Below are positions 1-9,782 of a DNA stretch of 64,000 nucleotides, piece after piece (position 1 is the first letter of the stretch; every line of letters begins with the position of its first letter). Source of the stretch: Flavobacteriales bacterium. Lineage in GTDB: Bacteria > Bacteroidota > Bacteroidia > Flavobacteriales_G > JALEGO01. The stretch is from assembly GCA_020629755.1 (NCBI GenBank), contig JAHDCS010000003.1:9510-73509 (forward strand), read 5' to 3'. The notes beneath the pieces were generated by a model that saw only the letters and a list, made by a program, of their open reading frames with translations, ran no database searches and had not been told where the DNA came from. Both the position numbers and the translations under genes were made by a program.

Positions 1-2650
1 GCAACCATCGCCATCAGAATCTCTATCACAAGCATTCACTATACCGTCGTTGTCAACATCATTGTTGCCACTTGAGAAACAAATATTCTGCAACACAAAC
101 ACTGGTTGATTATTCGCATTAACACCTGAAGTATCCGTAAAACTAGATATTGCACTCACCGGAAAATCAAAACAGAACTTCACCATCGCTGATGTATCTA
201 CAAGAGAAAGATCAGAAGAATGTAAAGAAGATATAAACACAGAGTGTGTTGCATCTGTACTTACATTAACCTGTGAACCTTGTGCACATACGTATGGTGT
301 AATATCTGCTATTAAATTACCGCTAGCATCATAAACATCAATGTAAACCTCTTCTTCTACATCCATCTCATATGCATAGAATTCTAAACTATCTGCTACA
401 GGGGTAAATACATACTTAATCGTATCATCCCATGAAGCACCTATTCCAGTAACAGCAGATGTGCCATTTAAAGGTATGTAATTAAATATACCGCTTGAAC
501 CCGCATTTACATCTATTAATGTAAGCGTTCCTTCAGAAAATGTGAACGGCGTTGTGTCATTTGGTAAGTAACTATTATTAGGTAACCCTGTTAACCATTC
601 AGAAATACATCCGCCTCCAGATCCTGCTTCGTCTGTATCTAAAATACCATCGTTGTCATCGTCTAAATCTGCCTTATCACAAACCCCATCATTGTCTTTA
701 TCGGTACTTTCATTGGCATCTGAAGGATCACAATCTACTCCGTTTAAAACACCATCATTATCGCAATCGGCTAATGGATCTAATAGATCGCATATTGGTG
801 CAGCACAGCTATCGCTCTGCATGGTTGAATCTAATGTCATCCCTATCATTTGACCACCAGAAGCTAATGTAGGCACACCGTTAGCATCAACTGATCCTGA
901 AAGTGAACTATCAGACGCTAAATCTGAAAAATTAAACGTGCCCGCTCCCTCTAAAGCATCTGGGCAACCATCGCCATCAGAATCTCTATCACAAGCATTC
1001 ACTATACCGTCGTTGTCATAATCACTATTTGGGCTTTGAAAGCAAACATTTTGCATCATAAATACCGGCTGATTATTTGGGCTTACACCAGAAGTATCTG
1101 TAAAGCTAGCTATCATACTAACAGGAGTATTGATACAAAATGTAGCAGCACCTGAAGTGTCAAGTGTACTTTTGTTCGTGTTATTTGTAGTTGATAGAAA
1201 AGCTGAATGTGAAGGAGCTGTAGAAATATTAACATCTGAACCTTGTTGGCATATATACGGTGTAATATCTGCTATTAAATTGCCGTTGGCGTCGTATACG
1301 TCTAAATATACTTCTTCTTGAATATCCATGTCTAAAACAAAGAAAACAAGACTATCAAGGATGGGCGAAAAGACATATTTAATAGTATCGTCATAAGAAC
1401 CCCCTATTCCAGTTAAAGCATTTCCTAAGTATGGTGTGTAGTTAAATACCCCGCTAGATCCTGGATTTACATCTATAATTTGTATAGTACCTTCTGTTAG
1501 GGTAATATTAGTAGTATCAGAAGGTAGATACGCGTTATTTCCGGCTCCAGTCACCCAATTTACAACACATCCACCACCACTCACTGTTTCATCTGTATCT
1601 AAAATACCATCATTATCATCATCTAAATCAGCATTATCGCATACCCCATCGTTATCTTTATCTCCACTCTCTGTGGCATCTTCAGGATCACAATCTACCC
1701 CATTTAAAACGCCATCATTATCACAATCTGCAAGCGGATCTAGTAGATCACAAGGTGGTGCAATATAACAACTGTCGCCTAATACTGTTGAATCTTGGGC
1801 TGTACCAAAAGCTATCCCTCCAGCAGCAGAAACAGGCACCCCGTTGCCATCAACAGCACCAGCTAAAGAAGAATCTGCAGCATCTAAATCATCGTAATTA
1901 AATATGCCCGCATTTTCAATAGCATCAGGGCAACCATCGCCATCTGCATCTAAATCAAGTGCGTTAACAATACCATCGCCATCTATATCGTTATTCCCTC
2001 CAGAAAAACAAACTGTTTGTAGCATATAAACCGGTTGGTTATTTGCACTTGCTGTTGAAGATGCCGTTACTCCAGTGATGGCACTAATTTCTGTAGTAAT
2101 ACAAAAACGTACGCCAGCTGCAGTATCTGTAGTGGCATAGTTTGATGCATTGGTTGTAGTAACAAGCGCAGAATGCACTGGATCTGTAAGCACGTCTACA
2201 ATAGCACCTTTTTGACATACATAAGGCGTAATGTCTGCGATATGATTGCCGTTTTCATCATAAGCATCAATGTAAATTTCTTCTTCAAAATCAACATCTA
2301 ATATCACAAAATCTAAATTTGATAAATGCGGAATAAAATTATACCGAAGCGTATCATCATAAGTAGCACCAACACCCGTTAAGGCATTGCCGTTCCATGG
2401 ATTATAATTGTAAATCCCCCCAGAATTTACATCTACAATTTGTATTGTTCCCTCACCAAATGGAATGTTGGTGGTGTCATTTGGAAAGTACCCCGAAGGT
2501 AATCCAGTGACCCATGTGGGTAAACATCCACCAGAACCGTAGATTTCATTTATATCTAAAATACCGTCATTGTCATTGTCTAGATCAGAGCCGTTAGCAA
2601 CTCCATCATCATCGCAATCTAAAAGTGGATCAGATAAATTACATTGAGCA
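1..2650 (-). repeat. Tandem ~963-bp intragenic modules (about 3 copies, last truncated by window edge)
   Basis: GCAACCATCGCCATC... recurs at ~1, ~964 and ~1930; bases 1-54 and 964-1017 are essentially identical; the encoded modules share GCxxxWxTG...IQIxDVN...ITPYxCxxG...NNQPVxxxQxxCF. Confidence 0.85.
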
Positions 2651-2727
2651 AAACTACTCTGTGGCAATATAAGCAAAAATGCTACAAACACAAAAAACGA
2701 AAGAGGAGTAAGAATTATTTTTTTCAT
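1..2727 (-). CDS. Secreted modular surface protein with thrombospondin type-3-like Asp-rich repeats (partial, runs off left edge)
   Basis: Manual minus-strand reading: ATG at 2727, MKKIILTPLSFFVFVAFLLILPQSSFAQ signal peptide, then repeated D-x-D-x-D-G runs (DNDNDGILDINE, DDDNDGILDTDE, DGDGCPDA) without stop to base 1. Absent from the ORF track, presumably because it is open at the edge. Confidence 0.85.
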   Translation of the reverse strand, partial: MKKIILTPLSFFVFVAFLLILPQSSFAQCNLSDPLLDCDDDGVANGSDLDNDNDGILDINEIYGSGGCLPTWVTGLPSGYFPNDTTNIPFGEGTIQIVDVNSGGIYNYNPWNGNALTGVGATYDDTLRYNFIPHLSNLDFVILDVDFEEEIYIDAYDENGNHIADITPYVCQKGAIVDVLTDPVHSALVTTTNASNYATTDTAAGVRFCITTEISAITGVTASSTASANNQPVYMLQTVCFSGGNNDIDGDGIVNALDLDADGDGCPDAIENAGIFNYDDLDAADSSLAGAVDGNGVPVSAAGGIAFGTAQDSTVLGDSCYIAPPCDLLDPLADCDNDGVLNGVDCDPEDATESGDKDNDGVCDNADLDDDNDGILDTDETVSGGGCVVNWVTGAGNNAYLPSDTTNITLTEGTIQIIDVNPGSSGVFNYTPYLGNALTGIGGSYDDTIKYVFSPILDSLVFFVLDMDIQEEVYLDVYDANGNLIADITPYICQQGSDVNISTAPSHSAFLSTTNNTNKSTLDTSGAATFCINTPVSMIASFTDTSGVSPNNQPVFMMQNVCFQSPNSDYDNDGIVNACDRDSDGDGCPDALEGAGTFNFSDLASDSSLSGSVDANGVPTLASGGQMIGMTLDSTMQSDSCAAPICDLLDPLADCDNDGVLNGVDCDPSDANESTDKDNDGVCDKADLDDDNDGILDTDEAGSGGGCISEWLTGLPNNSYLPNDTTPFTFSEGTLTLIDVNAGSSGIFNYIPLNGTSAVTGIGASWDDTIKYVFTPVADSLEFYAYEMDVEEEVYIDVYDASGNLIADITPYVCAQGSQVNVSTDATHSVFISSLHSSDLSLVDTSAMVKFCFDFPVSAISSFTDTSGVNANNQPVFVLQNICFSSGNNDVDNDGIVNACDRDSDGDGC
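2414..2421 (-). repeat. Dispersed G6AT motif site 1
   Basis: TTCTGGGGGGATTT on minus. Confidence 0.7.
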
Positions 2728-2880
2728 AAAAAGTATACTTTCAATTTTATCAGTAATCAAAATCCAGAAAACTGAACCGAACTAAAGTAGATATTTTTTA
2801 CAAATACATGCGCATAAAATGTAAAAAAATATTATCTAAACCGCCACTTGATGAAAAACAAAGGTGAACCTGTGTTTTTA

Positions 2881-3603
2881 CTAAGTGAGCCTACTCTTAT
2901 ACATTAATACTGCGTTTTTTAACCCAATGTATAAACTATCTGAAATAAGGGCGTGCCCAATCGACACTTCTTTGAGTTTTTTAAGTTGAGTAGAAAAAAA
3001 CTCTAGATTATCTAAATTTAAATCGTGGCCTGCATTGATTTCTAGTGCTATTTCATGGCATAAATTGGCTGCAGAACAAAATGGTGCGATGGCTTTTTTC
3101 TTATTTTTTAAAAATCCGCGCGCATAACTCTCCGTATAGAGCTCAATTCTATCTGTGCCTATGCGTTTTGCATATTCTATCTTTTTCAGATCACACTCCA
3201 TAAAAATAGAGGTTCTAATGCCTTTGTTTTTGAAATCTAAAATAATATCTCTTAAGAATGATTCGTGTTTAATGGTATTCCAGCCAGCATTTGAGGTGAG
3301 TTGATTAGGTTTGTCAGGCACTAAAGTGACTTGGGTAGGTTTAGTGCTTAAAACTAGCGCAATAAATTTTTTAGAGGGATATCCTTCTATATTAAATTCT
3401 TTATTCGGGAGGATGTTTTTTTTTAGCTGCTTAACATCGCTGTATCTAATATGTCTCTGATCGGGTCTTGGGTGAACTGTAATGCCGTCTGCACCAAAAT
3501 TCTGAATAGCTAGGGCTGCTTTAATTAAATTAGGCACATCACCACCTCTTGCGTTTCTTAAGGTGGCAATCTTATTGATATTTACACTGAGTTTAGTGGG
3601 CAT
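2881..3603 (-). CDS. pdxJ: Pyridoxine 5'-phosphate synthase
   Basis: MPTKLSVNINKIATLRNARGG...GADGITVHPRPDQRHI...RIELYTE...NAGHDLN: PdxJ hallmarks. Confidence 0.95.
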   Translation of the reverse strand: MPTKLSVNINKIATLRNARGGDVPNLIKAALAIQNFGADGITVHPRPDQRHIRYSDVKQLKKNILPNKEFNIEGYPSKKFIALVLSTKPTQVTLVPDKPNQLTSNAGWNTIKHESFLRDIILDFKNKGIRTSIFMECDLKKIEYAKRIGTDRIELYTESYARGFLKNKKKAIAPFCSAANLCHEIALEINAGHDLNLDNLEFFSTQLKKLKEVSIGHALISDSLYIGLKNAVLMYKSRLT

Positions 3604-4504
3604 AATACTGTTGTATTGAATCTGCTAGTTGTTCAGAAAATCTAATCGCAGAAGTGCTGTCAAGATGAGACCCATCATAAATATAATACCCTCTATTTGA
3701 AAAGGACAACCATTTACCTCCCGCTTGTTCAAAACGCTCTTTTACTTGGTTTTCTTTATATCCGCTTTGAGTGTTTTCTATTTGTTTTACACTTTGTGTG
3801 GTTAAGGGCCTAAAAGCAAAAATATCAATTCCGGATACTCTGGCTTTTTTAACAGATTTCAAAAACACATCAAAGGCTTGTGTATCAAATCTGTTTTGAT
3901 CAAACTTTCCTGAATATACCTGATCGCCTTCTGTAGAGTCTGAAGGTATTTTATAGCTTGCAATAAATCCGTTGTCTCTAAAATCAAAGTAATTTCCATG
4001 ATTACTTCTTTTGATTTTTTTAATTATATCAAATGCTGTAATGCTCGAAAAAAAAGAGGTGATGCCAGATAAATAGTGTGTAGAAAAAATAGTAAATCTG
4101 TCTTTAGATAAATATTGATTAAAAGCTTCGTTTTTCAATGCATCTGGAGTAAAGCTAAAAGGGGTTAATCCTAAAACGATTATTCTCTTCTTTGGTTTCT
4201 CTTCTAGTTTAGAGCTTATGAAATCAAAATATTCAGCTGAAAAACCACCGGATGAATAGGCTAAATTTAATCCTTTGTAGCCCGTTATCTCTTCAATGGT
4301 TTGAGGGTCTACTCCTCTGTGTACTCGAGAGTCACCCCCATAAATGATCTGAAATTTTTCTTTTGTATGTGTCTTTTTAATCCAGTAATTTTTTTCAGCT
4401 TGCTTATTGGTTGGGGTATAATCTATTTTAAAATATTTTACTATAAAAACCCCCGTGACAATCAATAGCATACTCAAAATGATTTTGTATTTCACCTCTT
4501 TCAT
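3593..4504 (-). CDS. Membrane-anchored SGNH/AlgX-like hypothetical protein paired with MBOAT
   Basis: N-terminal TM, GGDSRVHRGVDP motif and late DGSHLDSTSA; follows the MBOAT gene directly on the same strand. Confidence 0.6.
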   Translation of the reverse strand: MKEVKYKIILSMLLIVTGVFIVKYFKIDYTPTNKQAEKNYWIKKTHTKEKFQIIYGGDSRVHRGVDPQTIEEITGYKGLNLAYSSGGFSAEYFDFISSKLEEKPKKRIIVLGLTPFSFTPDALKNEAFNQYLSKDRFTIFSTHYLSGITSFFSSITAFDIIKKIKRSNHGNYFDFRDNGFIASYKIPSDSTEGDQVYSGKFDQNRFDTQAFDVFLKSVKKARVSGIDIFAFRPLTTQSVKQIENTQSGYKENQVKERFEQAGGKWLSFSNRGYYIYDGSHLDSTSAIRFSEQLADSIQQYYAH

Positions 4505-4513
4505 CCCTCCAGT

Positions 4514-5929
4514 TTAAAATTGAAAATAAATGAATTGTGCCCCATCCCCCCTAAAAAATAAACAAAGAATCACCGCAAAAGACACCCAAAGCACATCTAA
4601 ATGATATTTTTTGTTCAAACAGGCAATGTAAAGATGCTTTTTGCGATAATACACCATGACTTCTATTATAATTGCTAAGCCAATAAATACAATATTATTG
4701 ATGTAAAAATTCACACATTTAAGCGGTGTTGATTCATATAAAAACATATGGGCAAAAACGTCATGGGCTTGTTGAATGTTTTCTGCTCTAAAATATACCC
4801 AGCCAATTAATGTCTGAATAAATACAATAGCAATAACCAAACCCTCTATACTGATGCGTTTGTTCCATTTGGTTTGTTTTTCTAACAACAGCCAAAAGGC
4901 ATGTATGGCCCCCCAAGCAATAAATGTATAATTGGCCCCATGCCACAACCCAGAGAGCAGCATAGTTGAAATAGTCGCTAAATAAAATGCCCATTTACCG
5001 TTTTTAGACCCTCCTAATGGGATGTAGACATAATCTCTAAACCAAGTAGAAAGCGAGATGTGCCAGCGTGCCCAAAATTCTTTAAAACTTTTTGAAAGAT
5101 AGGGGTGGTTAAAATTCATCCGAAAATGGTAGCCCATCAGTTTTGCTAAACCCCTGGCAATAGAACTATATCCGCTAAAATCAGCGTAAATTTGAAGGCT
5201 AAACCCAATCATAACCATCCACCAAAATAAGGTGCCGCTATACGGCGCCTTGCCTTCGAACGCACTGTCTACTAAAAAGGCCATATTGTCTGCAATGACT
5301 ACTTTTTGAAACATGCCATAAGCCACTAGTTTTAAGCCATTCCATATTTCAAGTGTATTGGGGATTCTATATTTTGAAAGTTGATCTAAAAAATGCTTCG
5401 CGCGAACAATTGGCCCGGCCACCAATTGCGGAAACATAGAGAGGTAAGCAAAGAAGTGAAAGATGTTTTTAGTGGGCTGTAATTGTTTTTTATAAATATC
5501 AATGGTGTAGCTCATGGATTGAAAAGTATAAAAGCTAATGCCTACAGGTAAAATAAGTGCAAAGTCTGGAATCCTTTCAACCAGCTGGATTGAAACCCCG
5601 AAAAAACCAAATAGGTCTTCAAGCGTTTCTCCAAAAAAGCGGCTGTATTTAAACACCGATAAAGAGCCTAAATTGCCAATTAGTGACAAGATAAGGTACC
5701 TCTTTTTTTTGCCCTGGTTTTCTGAGATATGTATTTTATGGCCACAGTAAAAATCAATAAGCCCACTGCCTATGATTAAAAATAAAAACCGCCAATCCCA
5801 CCAGCCATAAAAAATAAAACTGCAGATAGTTAGATAGATCCACCTGCTGTTGTTTTTTCTTCTGAATATAGGCCAGAAGAGAAAAAACAGAATCCCAAAA
5901 AGAATAAATTCAAGTGAATTAAAAACCAT
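4514..5929 (-). CDS. MBOAT family O-acyltransferase (AlgI/DltB-like)
   Basis: Multi-TM; FYTFQSMSYTIDIY, FPQLVAGPIVRA, FWARWHISLSTWFRDYVYIPLGG, SGLWHGANYTFIAWG. Confidence 0.93.
   Translation of the reverse strand: MVFNSLEFILFGILFFLFWPIFRRKNNSRWIYLTICSFIFYGWWDWRFLFLIIGSGLIDFYCGHKIHISENQGKKKRYLILSLIGNLGSLSVFKYSRFFGETLEDLFGFFGVSIQLVERIPDFALILPVGISFYTFQSMSYTIDIYKKQLQPTKNIFHFFAYLSMFPQLVAGPIVRAKHFLDQLSKYRIPNTLEIWNGLKLVAYGMFQKVVIADNMAFLVDSAFEGKAPYSGTLFWWMVMIGFSLQIYADFSGYSSIARGLAKLMGYHFRMNFNHPYLSKSFKEFWARWHISLSTWFRDYVYIPLGGSKNGKWAFYLATISTMLLSGLWHGANYTFIAWGAIHAFWLLLEKQTKWNKRISIEGLVIAIVFIQTLIGWVYFRAENIQQAHDVFAHMFLYESTPLKCVNFYINNIVFIGLAIIIEVMVYYRKKHLYIACLNKKYHLDVLWVSFAVILCLFFRGDGAQFIYFQF
4544..4551 (-). 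repeat. Dispersed G6AT motif site 2
   Basis: TTTAGGGGGGATGG on minus. Confidence 0.7.
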
Positions 5930-6013
5930 ACCGAAACCCCAAAGCTAAAAAACTAACTGAAATTTAAAGCCCTGATTTGAAATGCAATTGAAATATTTAT
6001 ACATTTAAGTAAA

Positions 6014-6679
6014 ATGCATTTAGATCAATATATTCATAACGCCTTACCGCCTTTAAAAGATTCAGATAGTCTTAAAAAAGGATTAAGGTGGATGGATGAG
6101 TTTAAAGTGATGCATCTGCCTATTTTAAATGAAAAAGGCGTGTTATTAGGGATTGTTTCTGAAGAAGACATTATTGATAATGATGATATTTTAAAGACTT
6201 TTAAAGAAACGAGCATTCATTATCAAATGCTTTTTGCTTCTAATACCGCACATATTTTAGACATCATTAAACTTTTTGCACACACCTCTTCTTCTGTAGT
6301 TCCGATTATTGATAAAAAAGAAAAATACATTGGCTGCATAAGCTATGATTCACTTATGAAGCAAATGGGACACATCTCTTTTTTTTGCGATCCGGGGGGT
6401 ATCATAGCTTTAGAGATGAATCATCACGATTATACCTTAACCCAAATTGCAAATATTGTAGAAGGCAATGGCGCTAAACTGTTAGGGGTGTATGTAAAAA
6501 ACCATGAAGATTCCACTAAAATTACCGTTACCATCAAAATAAACAGAAACGAAATATCTGATATTATTCAAACCTTTAATAGATATGAATACTCTATTGT
6601 AGGTACCTTTTCGGCCTCTGAATATAACGACGATTTACAAGATAAACTCGATCAGTTTATGAACTATTTGAATGTATAG
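6014..6679 (+). CDS. CBS-domain-containing protein
   Basis: Paired CBS-like segments (HLPILNEKGVLLGIVSEEDII; VVPIIDKKEKYIGCISYDSL); upstream of nadK. Confidence 0.8.
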   Translation: MHLDQYIHNALPPLKDSDSLKKGLRWMDEFKVMHLPILNEKGVLLGIVSEEDIIDNDDILKTFKETSIHYQMLFASNTAHILDIIKLFAHTSSSVVPIIDKKEKYIGCISYDSLMKQMGHISFFCDPGGIIALEMNHHDYTLTQIANIVEGNGAKLLGVYVKNHEDSTKITVTIKINRNEISDIIQTFNRYEYSIVGTFSASEYNDDLQDKLDQFMNYLNV

Positions 6680-6682
6680 AAA

Positions 6683-7564
6683 ATGACTATCGCAATTTTT
6701 GGCAAAGACTTTTCTAACAATTACACCAAAGACATTAAGGCTTTGTTTAAACTCTTTAACAAAGAACAGATCGCTTATTATATTTATGAGCCTTTTATTG
6801 ATGCCTTAAACCGCCAAGACATAAACACATCTGATTGTAAAACCTTTAGCAAAAAAAGTGAACTCAAAGAGTTTGATGTAAAAGTGCTCGTAAGTATTGG
6901 GGGCGATGGCACCATCTTACAGGCCGCCACTATGGTAGTGGGCACCCCTATTCCTATTTTTGGTATTAATACAGGACGAATGGGGTTTTTGTCGACCGTT
7001 TCTTTTGATAATCTCTCTTCAGCTATACAAGATTTAAAAGCCCAAAAATTTACCATAGAAAAAAGAAATTTACTCTCTTTAAAAACCAATGAAAAATTAT
7101 TTGGCAAGCTCAATTTTGCTTTAAATGATTTAACCATTGCACGAAGAGACGTTTCTGCCATGATTAAGGTTCAGGTTTTTTTAAACGAAGAGTACTTAAA
7201 CACCTATTGGTCAGATGGCTTAATTATCTCAACGGCCACAGGATCTACTGCCTATTCTTTAAGTTGTGGAGGCCCTGTTGTATACCCTAATACCTCTAAT
7301 TTTATCATTACCCCTATCGCGCCTCATAATTTAAATGTTCGCCCCCTTGTTGTACCCGATGATTATGAGCTTACGCTTATGGTTGAGGGTCGACATGATT
7401 CTTATTTAGTGTCTTTAGATTCTAGAACTGAGGTCGTTGAAAAACAGGTGGTGTTAAAGATAAAAAAGCACCACAGACGCGTGGGTATTGTGCGCTTAAA
7501 AGGACACAGTTACTTGCAAACCATAAGAGAAAAACTAAGCTGGGGAATCGATAAGCGTAATTAA
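6683..7564 (+). CDS. nadK: NAD kinase
   Basis: SIGGDGTILQA, INTGRMGFLS, DGLIISTATGSTAYSLSCGGP. Confidence 0.95.
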   Translation: MTIAIFGKDFSNNYTKDIKALFKLFNKEQIAYYIYEPFIDALNRQDINTSDCKTFSKKSELKEFDVKVLVSIGGDGTILQAATMVVGTPIPIFGINTGRMGFLSTVSFDNLSSAIQDLKAQKFTIEKRNLLSLKTNEKLFGKLNFALNDLTIARRDVSAMIKVQVFLNEEYLNTYWSDGLIISTATGSTAYSLSCGGPVVYPNTSNFIITPIAPHNLNVRPLVVPDDYELTLMVEGRHDSYLVSLDSRTEVVEKQVVLKIKKHHRRVGIVRLKGHSYLQTIREKLSWGIDKRN

Positions 7565-7569
7565 TAACA

Positions 7570-7911
7570 ATGCCCATTAATAATCATATTAACTATATTG
7601 AGTTAAAGTCGAAAAATATTTCACAAACAAAAACGTTTTATACCAACACATTTGGGTGGTCTTTTACGGATTACTCCACTCATTATACCGCTTTTAATAA
7701 TAGTGGTCTTCAGGGCGGATTTGAAAAAACAGATGGTGATATTAAAAAAGGTGTTTTAATTGTTTTATATCATAATAATCTCGATATGATTCAAGAGAAA
7801 ATCAAAAAAAATGGCGGTAAAATTTCTGTGCCTACTTTTTCTTTTCCGGGAGGACAACGTTTTCATTTTTTAGACCCCTGCGGAAATGAATTAGCTATTT
7901 GGTCAGAATAA
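7570..7911 (+). CDS. VOC/glyoxalase family protein
   Basis: NYIELKSKNISQTKTFYTNTFGWSF...FHFLDPCGNELAIWSE. Confidence 0.88.
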   Translation: MPINNHINYIELKSKNISQTKTFYTNTFGWSFTDYSTHYTAFNNSGLQGGFEKTDGDIKKGVLIVLYHNNLDMIQEKIKKNGGKISVPTFSFPGGQRFHFLDPCGNELAIWSE

Positions 7912-7914
7912 TTT

Positions 7915-8793
7915 TTATGTGTTTGGGGGGATGTAATCCGCAGGTTTTTTGCGTTTCCACCTTCGATGGGTCCACAACCAATACTCTGGAGTTTCCCTAA
8001 TTACTGTTTCTAGTTTTTTAGCATGTGCTTCTGTAATGGCTCCGTAGGATTCTTTGTTGGGATACTCTGTTAAAAGTTCGCAATGAATGTCGTACTGCCC
8101 TCTTGAGGTTTTGATAACTTTACCAAAAATCACTACACAATCGTATTTTTTAGCATAGTGCTCAACGCCAAAAAAAATGGGTGTTTCTCTATTTAAAAAC
8201 TGCATCCAATATGATTTGTAAGGATTAGACGGACATTGATCTGCCAAAAAAATAATGCTAAAGGCTTCATTTGATTTTTCTTTGAAAAGTGCATCAACAC
8301 TTTTGGGGTGCACAAAAATAACACCTGCTTTTGATCTAGAAGCTTTTATTTTTTCATTTAAAAATGGGTTGCTTAAAGGGGTATAGATGCCATGAACCGG
8401 ATGTGTTAGGGCTGCAGGAGTAGAAAAAGCAGAAATCTCCCAATTTCCGTAATGGCCACTCACTAAAATCACCTTCCGTCCTTTTTTGGTATAATGATTT
8501 ACCAGCTCAGGATTAATGACTCTAACTGCTTTTTTTGCCCATGTATCATTTTTAGAAAAACTTTTAATCGCCTCTACCACCAAATCACAAAAATGTCTGT
8601 AAAACCGATCACACAAACGCTGAATGTCTTGTGGTGACTTGTCTGGAAAAGATTTTGTAAGATTCTCTAACACCACTTTTTTTCTATACCCAATAAGCTT
8701 ATAGACTAAAATATACATCCCCCCAGAAATAAAATACAACGCCCTTAAAGGAAGTCTTGAGAGTGGGTAAATAAATAGATAATAGAAAAACAC
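7915..8793 (-). CDS. Lipid A biosynthesis-type (LpxL/HtrB) lysophospholipid acyltransferase
   Basis: LVSGHYGNWE, FLADQCPS, WLWTHRRWK. Confidence 0.88.
   Translation of the reverse strand: MFFYYLFIYPLSRLPLRALYFISGGMYILVYKLIGYRKKVVLENLTKSFPDKSPQDIQRLCDRFYRHFCDLVVEAIKSFSKNDTWAKKAVRVINPELVNHYTKKGRKVILVSGHYGNWEISAFSTPAALTHPVHGIYTPLSNPFLNEKIKASRSKAGVIFVHPKSVDALFKEKSNEAFSIIFLADQCPSNPYKSYWMQFLNRETPIFFGVEHYAKKYDCVVIFGKVIKTSRGQYDIHCELLTEYPNKESYGAITEAHAKKLETVIRETPEYWLWTHRRWKRKKPADYIPPNT
7925..7932 (+). repeat. Dispersed G6AT motif site 3
   Basis: GTTTGGGGGGATGT. Confidence 0.7.
8717..8724 (-). repeat. Dispersed G6AT motif site 4
   Basis: TTCTGGGGGGATGTA on minus. Confidence 0.7.
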
Positions 8794-8849
8794 TTCTAAT
8801 TGTTTAATAAGAAAGGTAAAAAAATCCTATTTTTAACAAAACACATACC

Positions 8850-9245
8850 ATGAAACTTTTATCTTTTTTTATCGCCATTACATTTTTTTCGATCAACACA
8901 ATGTGTGCTCAAGCCAGTGTTGAAGAGATGAAAAACAATCCAAAATTAAAGTTTATTATTAAAGGATGGGTTAAAGATAATTCGACCAAAAAAGCATTAG
9001 AAGGTGCTACTGTTTTACTTACGGGCACTAATGGTACTATGGCAAAGGTGACCACTAAAAAAAACGGAAAGTATAAATTCTATAAAAACAGTGAGACTAA
9101 AGAAAAACTTATTTTAGCCGATGAAGACTACCACATCACGATCAGCAAAGACGGATACATACAAACAAAATATACAGAATCTACACAAGGCATCTATGAC
9201 AATGAAGTTTTTGAAGACGATATTTATCTAGAAGCTGAGAAATAA
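8850..9245 (+). CDS. Secreted carboxypeptidase-regulatory-like domain protein
   Basis: Signal peptide + KGWVKDNSTKKALEGATVLLTGTNG...KKNGKYKF. Confidence 0.7.
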   Translation: MKLLSFFIAITFFSINTMCAQASVEEMKNNPKLKFIIKGWVKDNSTKKALEGATVLLTGTNGTMAKVTTKKNGKYKFYKNSETKEKLILADEDYHITISKDGYIQTKYTESTQGIYDNEVFEDDIYLEAEK

Positions 9246-9246
9246 A

Positions 9247-9276
9247 AAAAGGGGCATATTCTTAACCCCCTTTTAA
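9247..9276. terminator. Bidirectional intrinsic terminator between convergent genes
   Basis: AAAAGGGG...CCCCTTTT stem between convergent 8850-9245(+) and 9300-9722(-). Confidence 0.6.
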
Positions 9277-9299
9277 ATCTCTATTTGAAGCTTTAAGTT

Positions 9300-9722
9300 T
9301 TAATAAGGAAAATACACCCCAACTGTTTTTTGTATAGCCTCGTCTTCACCATCAGGGACAATTGAATAATCAAAGTACACATGACCTCCAGTATAGCGTA
9401 GTGGATTTCCTGTAAATTCAATAGTAGAATAGGTGTTGCCGGTATTATATGTCTCTTCAGCTTCTTCAGAAGTGCCATCACCATAATACCAAATTGATTT
9501 AATTGTTAGGGTTGAATTAAAACCAGAGTTAAAGTAAACTCCTGTGTTTTCTACTTTATACGCCACATAACTTTCTGTATCGTATAATTTTACAGGTTGT
9601 ACCGTAAAGCCATCGTTTTGTAGCTCTTGCAAACGCACATCTGTAAAATCAGATCCGCAACCTGTATTAGACAATAAAAGTGAAATAAATCCGAGTGCAA
9701 AAAATAGTTTAATTGTTTTCAT
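9300..9722 (-). CDS. Hypothetical lipoprotein
   Basis: MKTIKLFFALGFISLLLSNTGCGSD lipobox. Confidence 0.65.
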   Translation of the reverse strand: MKTIKLFFALGFISLLLSNTGCGSDFTDVRLQELQNDGFTVQPVKLYDTESYVAYKVENTGVYFNSGFNSTLTIKSIWYYGDGTSEEAEETYNTGNTYSTIEFTGNPLRYTGGHVYFDYSIVPDGEDEAIQKTVGVYFPY

Positions 9723-9782
9723 GATTAAAATAGGTTTTTAAATTTTCTACAAAATTGAAGAATTAAAAAAGGCGAGTCAAGT

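Noticed and set aside
653-1321. Plus-strand ORFs 653-853 and 1130-1321
   Set aside because: Antisense shadows of the minus-strand modular TSP3-like gene; Ser-rich translations arise from Asp-rich codons read in reverse.
4900-4920. GGCCCCCCAAGC in MBOAT gene
   Set aside because: Reads TTGGGGGGCC on minus; lacks AT.
6390-6405. CCGGGGGGTATC in the CBS-domain gene
   Set aside because: TAT rather than AT after the G run; counted as a non-match.
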